From Marinomonas phaeophyticola (lineage in GTDB: Bacteria; Pseudomonadota; Gammaproteobacteria; Pseudomonadales; Marinomonadaceae), in NCBI RefSeq assembly GCF_026966905.1, contig NZ_JAPUBN010000021.1:1-64000 (forward strand): a stretch of 64,000 nt of DNA, written 5' to 3'. The notes under the pieces were generated by a model that worked only from the letters and a program-made list of their open reading frames with translations, did not search any database and was not told where the DNA came from. Numbering within the stretch: position 1 is the stretch's first letter; every line of letters begins with the position of its first letter. Below are positions 57,940 to 64,000 of this stretch, one piece after another. Both the position numbers and the translations under genes were made by a program.

Positions 57940-58821
57940 ATGAACTCTCTTGTGAAAGTCGCCTGTATTCAGATGGCGGTTGGTGATAATAAAGCCAATA
58001 ATATTACAAAGGCTGAAAGCAAAGTACGTGAAGCGGCGAACAATGGCGCTAATATTATTCTATTACAAGAACTCTTTGCTGGTTTTTATTTCTGTATCGA
58101 TCAAAAGCCGGAGTTTTTTGATTGGGCAGAATCTTTAAAAGAAAGTGATGTTGTGGCGAGAATGTCTTTGCTTGCAAAAGAGTTATCTGTGGTTTTGCCT
58201 GTGAGCTTTTTCGAAAAAGACGGACAGTCATTTTACAATTCTTTAGTTGTCATTGATGCAGACGGAAGTGTGTTGGATCTGTATCGAAAAACTCATATAC
58301 CAGATGGCCCTGGCTATCAGGAAAAGTACTATTTTACCCCTGGTAATACGGGGATAAAAGTATGGGATACGCAATTTGGTCGAATTGGTTGTGGTATCTG
58401 TTGGGATCAGTGGTTTCCTGAACTCGCACGTACATTAGCATTGAATGGTGCAGAGTTAATCTTCTACCCCACGGCAATTGGTTCAGAACCACCTTATCCG
58501 GATCTGGATAGTAAGGATCATTGGCAAAGAACAATGCAAGGTCATGCGGCGGCGAATATGACACCCGTGATTGCGTCTAATCGAGTAGGGAAAGAGTTCG
58601 GAGAAAACAGTTTTATTGAGTTTTATGGATCGTCTTTTATGACCAATGAAACAGGTGAGAAGATAGCTGAAGCGAATCGTACCGAAGAAACCATATTATA
58701 TGCCTCTTATGATTTAAAGGCCATTCGCCATGAAAGACGTGCTTTTGGATTATTCAGAGACAGAAGACCAGAAAAATACAATGCCGTTGTTTCGGGCGCA
58801 GGTCAAACTTGGGATAAGTAA
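57940..58821 (+). CDS. aguB: N-carbamoylputrescine amidase
   Basis: 293 residues, nitrilase fold with the Glu-Lys-Cys triad in LLQELFAGFYF near 43, YRKTHIPDGPG near 112 and CGICWDQWFPE near 150. Converts N-carbamoylputrescine to putrescine, the SpeE substrate. Completes the arginine-agmatine-putrescine route encoded here. Confidence 0.96.
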   Translation: MNSLVKVACIQMAVGDNKANNITKAESKVREAANNGANIILLQELFAGFYFCIDQKPEFFDWAESLKESDVVARMSLLAKELSVVLPVSFFEKDGQSFYNSLVVIDADGSVLDLYRKTHIPDGPGYQEKYYFTPGNTGIKVWDTQFGRIGCGICWDQWFPELARTLALNGAELIFYPTAIGSEPPYPDLDSKDHWQRTMQGHAAANMTPVIASNRVGKEFGENSFIEFYGSSFMTNETGEKIAEANRTEETILYASYDLKAIRHERRAFGLFRDRRPEKYNAVVSGAGQTWDK

Positions 58822-58830
58822 TTATATGAT

Positions 58831-58857
58831 AAAAAAAGCCCGCATAAGATGCGGGCT
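58831..58857 (-). terminator. Strong terminator oriented on the minus strand
   Basis: AGCCCGCAT (58837-58845), loop AAG, ATGCGGGCT (58849-58857). The A7 run at 58831-58837 gives a U-tract on the minus strand, whereas the plus side reads only AATCATTT. It therefore points away from aguB and would end a minus-strand transcript from 58858-59052, although it may also stop aguB mRNA less efficiently. Confidence 0.75.
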
Positions 58858-59052
58858 AATCATTTAAAATGAAATACTGCCAAAGGGGAAGGCAGTAGAA
58901 GTGTATATTGTTGACTTAACTTATCCCGTAAGTTGAAATAACCTCCTCAACAGAACGATAAAATAGGTATGCTCTGGAGAAATATGTAGAAATACACTTC
59001 ATAGATAAAAAATCTATATCAATGTTACAACTATAAACTGTTTTAACACTAC
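58858..59052 (-). ncRNA. Candidate small minus-strand transcript (RNA or 28-codon gene)
   Basis: No annotated minus-strand gene feeds the terminator at 58831-58857. The stretch holds a perfect hairpin TACTGCC/GGCAGTA (58875-58881 with 58891-58897), whose minus-strand loop is TTCCCCTTT, and a second one AACTT/AAGTT near 58919-58934. A 28-codon frame (59002-58916, peptide starting MKCISTYFSRAYLFYRSV) lacks a ribosome binding site. No promoter is convincing. This is a hypothesis built on the terminator. Confidence 0.3.
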
Positions 59053-59088
59053 TTGGCTATTTTTTATTCAATTGCATGGAAAAATATT

Positions 59089-59976
59089 GTGTCTCTATAT
59101 AATGAAAAACCTTCTCTACCTTATTATGCGGTTATATTTACCAGTAAACTCATTCAGTCAGATGTTATATATAAAGCTTTACTTGATAAAATGATTGATC
59201 TGGCTTCAATGCAAGAAGGTTTTTTAGGTGTTGAAACCTCATCTGATGAAATTCACATTTTAATTTCGTACTGGAAAGACCTAGCCAGTATTAAGTCATG
59301 GAAAGAGCATACTTTTCATGACCGTGTTCAAAAAATGAGCAAAGAGTTTTGGTTTGAATCTTATGATGTCAAAGTCGTTAAAGTAGAAAGAGAATACGGT
59401 TTTAGTAATTTAGACAGTGATATGTTAAAAACGAAGTTTCCAAAGATAGCAACCCCTCGCGGTGTTTTAATGCTTTTAGAAGATCGCCATGCGCCCTTAT
59501 TGCATCAATATGTTAAGAGTAACAAAGCTTTTTTTGAGCCCTGGGAACCTATGAGGCACGAAAGTTATTACAGTCTGGAAACGGCGGTATTAAGGGTTAA
59601 TGAAATGAGAAAAGACTTCATTCGAGATAAAGGCGTTGTGCTTTGTCTTTTAAACAAAGATGAAACTGAAATTTTAGCGTACAGTAATTATTCATCTGTT
59701 GTTCGCGGTGTGTTTCAAGCTTGCTACCTTGGATACAGTGTCAGTGAAAAATATCAAGGGCAGGGCTATATGAAAGAAGCTTTGACAGCCGGTATTAAGT
59801 ATGTAAATGAAGAAATGAATATTGACCGAATTATGGCGAATTACATGCCTCATAATGAAAAAAGTGCAAGGGTATTGCATTCTTTAGGCTTTGAGAAAGA
59901 AGGTAAAGCGAGAAATTACTTGAAAATCGCAGGTAACTGGGAAGACCATATTATGACGGCATTAATTCTTAGATAA
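59089..59976 (+). CDS. Fusion of an ABM-type monooxygenase-like domain and a RimJ-like acetyltransferase
   Basis: About 295 residues from a GTG at 59089; a TTG at 59053 would add 12 residues, and neither has a strong ribosome binding site. Residues about 11-100 look like a stand-alone ABM dimeric alpha-beta barrel protein (PYYAVIFTSKL, EGFLGVETSSDEIHILISYW, KVEREYGF). The C-terminal part (about 120-290) is a RimJ/RimL-type GNAT with acetyl-CoA site LGYSVSEKYQGQGYMKEAL and NEKSARVLHSLGFEKEG. The two families are normally separate proteins. Substrates unknown. Confidence 0.75.
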   Translation: MSLYNEKPSLPYYAVIFTSKLIQSDVIYKALLDKMIDLASMQEGFLGVETSSDEIHILISYWKDLASIKSWKEHTFHDRVQKMSKEFWFESYDVKVVKVEREYGFSNLDSDMLKTKFPKIATPRGVLMLLEDRHAPLLHQYVKSNKAFFEPWEPMRHESYYSLETAVLRVNEMRKDFIRDKGVVLCLLNKDETEILAYSNYSSVVRGVFQACYLGYSVSEKYQGQGYMKEALTAGIKYVNEEMNIDRIMANYMPHNEKSARVLHSLGFEKEGKARNYLKIAGNWEDHIMTALILR

Positions 59977-60001
59977 AGAGTAGGTATCTGTCTGGTTTAT
60001 T

Positions 60002-60721
60002 TTAATGTTCTGTTTTATTGATAACTAACACTTTATCTCTATCTACTCTTGGTGAATAAATATTTAGAATTTGTACCGAATGTTCATTATTATTGATAAT
60101 TTTGTGCTTACTATTAGGTGTAAAAATTAATCCGCTCTTTGCTTCTAATACATGCTCTTTTCCAGTTTGGATGATCTGTATTGTGTCGGTTAAACTAACA
60201 AGGAACTTTTGAGTGGATCGATGATATTGTAATGGTCCATGGCATTTTTTGGGTATAAGCTCAATTTCAATCTTTACCAGTGGATGGCTTGACAATATCC
60301 AGCGTGTATTGCTGGGTGGTGAATTAGACTTTTCAGCTGTGCCGGTAGATTGAACTTGCATGAACTCTGTAAACGTTAAAGCAGCGGTTGAGTTTTGAAA
60401 GGTAACAATTAAACATTCAAAACGATGGCTTATTGGCACCAATTTATTATTACTACCTGCTTTTAACCAGACCCCTTGATGTTTTTTTATAGAGCGTTCT
60501 TGGTCTCCATTTTGGATGAAGGCTTGGCCATCCAAGATGAATAAATAACAATCAGTAGTGTATCGGTAAAAGCGTTGCTGAACTTCATTTTGAAAGAAGT
60601 GCTCCTGATATATTTTCATGTTTTCACTGAAACATAGTAAGTTTTTCATACCATTTTTGCCGATTAAATTCATGGTTCGTGGTGATGACAGATTTAATGG
60701 CTTAGAATTTAAAAACGGCAT
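60002..60721 (-). CDS. Bicupin protein of unknown function
   Basis: Up to 239 residues; the start is uncertain, since ATG codons at 60721, 60673 and 60649 are all weakly preceded. Two cupin-like segments are visible: about 50-115 (CYLFILDGQAFIQNGD, QGVWLKAGSNN) and about 155-230 (RSTQKFLVSLTDTIQII, SGLIFTPNSKHKIINNN). Most classical His metal ligands are missing from the first. No helix-turn-helix is seen, so it is not an AraC regulator. Convergent with the ABM-GNAT gene; possibly an enzyme or sensor. Confidence 0.6.
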   Translation of the reverse strand: MPFLNSKPLNLSSPRTMNLIGKNGMKNLLCFSENMKIYQEHFFQNEVQQRFYRYTTDCYLFILDGQAFIQNGDQERSIKKHQGVWLKAGSNNKLVPISHRFECLIVTFQNSTAALTFTEFMQVQSTGTAEKSNSPPSNTRWILSSHPLVKIEIELIPKKCHGPLQYHRSTQKFLVSLTDTIQIIQTGKEHVLEAKSGLIFTPNSKHKIINNNEHSVQILNIYSPRVDRDKVLVINKTEH

Positions 60722-60885
60722 AGGGCGGGTACGTCTTCATTTAATAGGTTAAGTGGTTATTGAATCATGTCGCATTAGACAAATTCAATAACATAATGTT
60801 TGATTTAAGTTTATATTAAAGTTGCAGGTTTCTAGCTGCATTCTTTATAGTATAGATACAACGAAAATTATAAAGGGATAAGTCC

Positions 60886-63171
60886 TTGTCTGAGTTGCTA
60901 AATTTTGAAGAAAACGAAACGCTTTCGTTACGCGATTATACCGAAAAAGCGTATTTAAATTATTCTATGTACGTTATTTTGGACAGAGCCTTGCCGCATA
61001 TCGGAGATGGTTTAAAGCCTGTTCAGAGGCGTATCGTTTATGCTATGAGCGAATTAGGCTTAAAAGCCTCTGCGAAGTATAAAAAATCAGCGAGAACGGT
61101 GGGTGATGTGCTCGGTAAGTTCCACCCTCACGGCGACAGTGCCTGCTATGAGGCCATGGTATTAATGGCGCAACCCTTTTCCTATCGTTACCCATTAGTT
61201 GATGGGCAAGGAAACTGGGGGGCCCCGGATGATCCTAAATCGTTTGCGGCAATGCGTTATACTGAATCGCGTCTGTCTAAGTATGCGGATGTTCTATTAA
61301 GAGAGGTTGCTCAAGGAACGGTGGATTGGGTTCCAAACTTTGATGGAACACTGAATGAACCCTCTGTTTTACCGGCACGATTACCAAATTTGTTGCTTAA
61401 CGGGACTACGGGTATTGCGGTAGGCATGGCAACGGATATCCCTCCTCATAACTTAAGAGAAGTGGGTGCGGCTTGTATACATTTATTGAATAATCCAAAA
61501 TCTGAATTAGACGATTTACTGGAATTTGTGAAAGGACCTGATTTCCCAACCGGAGGGGAGTTAACCACGTCAAAAGCGGATTTAAGAAAGCTTTATGAAA
61601 CGGGTAAAGGTCAGATTAAAGCGAGAGCGAGGTACTCTATAGAAGAAGGCGATATCGTTATCAATGAGTTGCCTCATCAAGTTTCTGGAAATAAAATTCT
61701 TGAACAAATAGCCGCTCAAATGCAATCTAAAAAACTACCAATGGTCGTAGATTTACGAGATGAATCAGATCATCAAAATCCAACTCGTTTGGTGATAGTG
61801 CCAAAATCAAATCGTGTAGATGTTGATGCTGTGATGACGCATTTGTTCGCTACAACTGATTTGGAGCGTTCCTACCGTGTTAATATGAATGTAATTGGAC
61901 TGGATGGGTTGCCTCAGGTTAAAGGGTTAAAACCGTTTCTTGTTGAGTGGTTGCGCTTTCGAATCCATGTTGTTCGTAGGCGTTTACAATTCCGTTTAGA
62001 CAAGGTTATTAATAGATTACATATTTTAGAAGGTCTATTAGTCGCCTTTTTAAATATTGATGAAGTTATCGAAATTATTCGCGCTGAAGATAAACCAAAA
62101 CCAGTATTAATGGAACGTTTTGGTATAACCGATATTCAAGCAGAAGCTATTCTAGAGTTAAAACTTCGCCATCTAGCAAAGCTAGAAGAAATGCGTATTC
62201 GTGGTGAGCAAGATGAGCTTGAAAAGGAAAGGAAGCAGTTAGAAGGTTTATTGTCATCAGAATCTAAGCTTAAAAAATTGATCACTAAAGAAATTGAAGA
62301 AGCAATTGAACAACATGGTGACGATAGACGTACTCCAATTGTCGCTCGCAAAGAATCACAGGCATTTAGCGAAGAAGACCTGTTATCAAACGACCCTATT
62401 ACCGTAGTCTTATCAAAGCAGGGGTGGATTAGAGCGGCTAAAGGCCATGATATTGATGTGGCTGGACTGAGTTACAAATCTGGTGATGAATATCTGTTAT
62501 CAACAAAAGGGCGATCAAATCAAACTTTAGTGTTATTGGCGTCTAATGGCCGAACTTACTCTTTGAAAGCACATCAACTACCTTCTGCAAGAGGCCAAGG
62601 AGAACCTGTAACTGGACGTATAAGTTTAGACAAAGACGTTCAGATTGTTGCGGCTATGCTGGACGCGGATGATAGTTATTTTTTATTAGCAAGTGATGCT
62701 GGCTATGGTTTTATTGCTAGATTGGGTGATTTACATGCGAAGAATAAAGCAGGTAAAGCATCATTAACATTACCTGTAGGTGCTCATGTCGTGCCGCCAA
62801 TTCCAGTGGCCTCCCCTGAAGAGAGTGATATTGCCGTAGTGTCTAATGAAGGTAGAATGCTGGTTTTTAAAGCCAGCTCATTACCGCAGATGTCGAAAGG
62901 TAAAGGCAATAAAATGTTGAGTATTCCTCCGGCTAGAGCCGCGTCTCGTGAAGAGTATTTACAAACGGTGACAAGTGTATTACCCGAAGATCTCTTGCTT
63001 GCTCATTCAGGCAAACGTTTCTTGTCTATGACGTCTAAAGATTTAGAAGAATACAGAGGAGAAAGGGGGCGAAGAGGGCTAAAACTCCCTAGAGGCTTCC
63101 AACGAGTTGATTCATTTGAAATTCGATTAGGTGAAGGTAAAAGTGCTCAAGCTAACTCTGATCTGTCTTAA
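60886..63171 (+). CDS. parC: DNA topoisomerase IV subunit A
   Basis: 761 residues with a TTG start behind AGGGA. The active-site tyrosine is in [10 protein letters not shown] near 126. The quinolone-determining region [13 protein letters not shown] keeps Ser85 and Glu89 (E. coli Ser80 and Glu84), so no resistance change is seen. The C-terminal pinwheel is shorter and lacks the GyrA box. Decatenates replicated chromosomes with ParE. parE is not adjacent in this window. Confidence 0.97.
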   Translation: MSELLNFEENETLSLRDYTEKAYLNYSMYVILDRALPHIGDGLKPVQRRIVYAMSELGLKASAKYKKSARTVGDVLGKFHPHGDSACYEAMVLMAQPFSYRYPLVDGQGNWGAPDDPKSFAAMRYTESRLSKYADVLLREVAQGTVDWVPNFDGTLNEPSVLPARLPNLLLNGTTGIAVGMATDIPPHNLREVGAACIHLLNNPKSELDDLLEFVKGPDFPTGGELTTSKADLRKLYETGKGQIKARARYSIEEGDIVINELPHQVSGNKILEQIAAQMQSKKLPMVVDLRDESDHQNPTRLVIVPKSNRVDVDAVMTHLFATTDLERSYRVNMNVIGLDGLPQVKGLKPFLVEWLRFRIHVVRRRLQFRLDKVINRLHILEGLLVAFLNIDEVIEIIRAEDKPKPVLMERFGITDIQAEAILELKLRHLAKLEEMRIRGEQDELEKERKQLEGLLSSESKLKKLITKEIEEAIEQHGDDRRTPIVARKESQAFSEEDLLSNDPITVVLSKQGWIRAAKGHDIDVAGLSYKSGDEYLLSTKGRSNQTLVLLASNGRTYSLKAHQLPSARGQGEPVTGRISLDKDVQIVAAMLDADDSYFLLASDAGYGFIARLGDLHAKNKAGKASLTLPVGAHVVPPIPVASPEESDIAVVSNEGRMLVFKASSLPQMSKGKGNKMLSIPPARAASREEYLQTVTSVLPEDLLLAHSGKRFLSMTSKDLEEYRGERGRRGLKLPRGFQRVDSFEIRLGEGKSAQANSDLS

Positions 63172-63198
63172 TAATGTTGAGTCGTTAGAGTAAGAGTA

Positions 63199-63240
63199 AA
63201 TGAGGTGTCGTATTTTAGTGCATTACGACATCTCATTTTT
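63199..63240 (+). terminator. Terminator between parC and the DsbA-like gene
   Basis: AATGAGGTGTCGTA (63199-63212) pairs with TACGACATCTCATT (63224-63237), one G-U, then T residues. It lies between convergent genes and may serve both. Confidence 0.85.
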
Positions 63241-63281
63241 GAATGAGCTTTTAGAAAAGAAGAGAGGTGTGCTTAGGCGTA

Positions 63282-63920
63282 TTATTTATTTTTTGCAATG
63301 TCCGTCAGTACTTTAAAGAATGAATCTGGTGTATGGGCACCGTGGATGACAAATTTGTCATCAATCACATAGGTGGGAGCTGACAGTATCTCAACTTCTT
63401 TAAAACGTTGCATTTTCTTTTCTACAATGAGCTTGGACTTTTCAGTAAAAGCTTCTTCAATAGCGTCTTCTTTTAAACCAACTACTTTTGCGATATCTGT
63501 TAATACATCAACATCACCAATATTTTTGCCCTCAGTAAAATAAGCATGGTACAAAGCCAGGGCGAGTTGTGTACTAAGGTCTTCTTTATTGGCAATCATG
63601 ATGAGCCTATGGGCCAAAAAGGTATTAGGTAAAACATCCTTGTCGGTAAAATTGAATTGGATACCTTCTTCAATACCTATTTGTTGTAGGGCATGGGTAG
63701 CTTCTGTAAGTTTTTCTAAGCTACCAAATTTCTTCTCAAGATAAGACTCTCTCTCGACACCGTTCGAAGCGATCTCTGGGTGTAATTCAAAAGGTTGCCA
63801 TTTTATATCAAAGCGATAGTCTTCACCGAGCTGATCAATGGCCTGTTTTAAGCGATTATACCCAAGGTAACTCCAAGGGCAGACAAAGTCAGAAATAATG
63901 TCGATACGAAAATCGGCCAT
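63282..63920 (-). CDS. DsbA/FrnE-like oxidoreductase
   Basis: 212 residues from the ATG at 63920 (MADFRIDIISDFVCPWSYLG), with GGAG 8 bases upstream; an ATG four codons earlier is possible. Thioredoxin fold with a helical insert. The active site reads CPWS, a monothiol form, where FrnE proteins often have CPWC. The cis-Pro region is in VEILSAPTYVIDDKFVIHGA near 176. No signal peptide, so cytosolic. Related proteins act on thiols or as glutathione-dependent isomerases; substrate unknown. Confidence 0.85.
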   Translation of the reverse strand: MADFRIDIISDFVCPWSYLGYNRLKQAIDQLGEDYRFDIKWQPFELHPEIASNGVERESYLEKKFGSLEKLTEATHALQQIGIEEGIQFNFTDKDVLPNTFLAHRLIMIANKEDLSTQLALALYHAYFTEGKNIGDVDVLTDIAKVVGLKEDAIEEAFTEKSKLIVEKKMQRFKEVEILSAPTYVIDDKFVIHGAHTPDSFFKVLTDIAKNK

Positions 63921-64000
63921 GAAATACTCCATTAACAGGGGGATTAGATTGTACTCTAATGTTTGGGTAGTTTATTGAAAATCAAGGTTAGTTAAGCATT

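Overview
The window reads as a stretch of mostly core chromosome from a marine gammaproteobacterium of the Oceanospirillales, most probably Marinomonas or a close relative. This is inferred from Pseudomonas-like gene orders (gyrA-serC-pheA-tyrA/aroA-cmk-rpsA; proA-nadD-rsfS-rlmH-mrdA-mrdB-mltB-rlpA-dacA-ybeD-lipB-lipA; an lldE that resembles the Pseudomonas form), a fairly low GC content (low forties by eye), and an Enterobacteria-like yhaJ/yqjF/yqjG/yhaK set. No database search was possible. No rRNA, tRNA or CRISPR array was seen.

Layout. 1-850: 5' end of a tyrosine recombinase gene of a mobile element that runs off the left edge, then about 500 bases without a gene. 852-7181 (minus): cytochrome bd oxidase operon cydA-cydB-cydX-cydD-cydC, with a 36-residue cydX and a predicted FNR/Anr class II promoter. 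7529-10182: aldB-type aldehyde dehydrogenase and a divergent AraC-family regulator around a 21-bp tandem operator-like repeat. 10347-13770: an AstE/AspA-like deacylase, a small unknown protein and a lone glycosyltransferase. 13819-17790: FadR-type regulator divergent from lldEFG (L-lactate oxidation), with a long palindromic operator between them. 18063-19961: fabV and a small secreted protein. 20008-23244: quinone/electrophile stress cluster (LysR, DoxX, glutathionyl-hydroquinone reductase and a frameshifted pirin). 23956-28439: FMN glutamate-synthase-like protein and a secreted pitrilysin. 28646-31554 (minus): mtaD-ubiG-yciK.

31819-41627: gyrA, then serC-pheA-tyrA/aroA-cmk-rpsA. The AroA half of the tyrA/aroA fusion has lost almost every catalytic residue. 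41820-42808 (minus): trmO plus a small partner. 42927-53862: proline, NAD, ribosome-maturation, cell-elongation (PBP2/RodA/MltB/RlpA/PBP5) and lipoate genes. 54007-58821: speE-speA-aguA-aguB, which carries arginine to putrescine through agmatine and then to spermidine. 58831-63920: a possible small minus-strand gene or RNA, an ABM-GNAT fusion protein, a bicupin, parC and a DsbA/FrnE-like protein.

The points most worth following are the degenerate EPSP-synthase domain, the pirin frameshift at a slippery A-run, the ABM-GNAT fusion, several well-formed operators, and a strong terminator facing the wrong way at 58831-58857.
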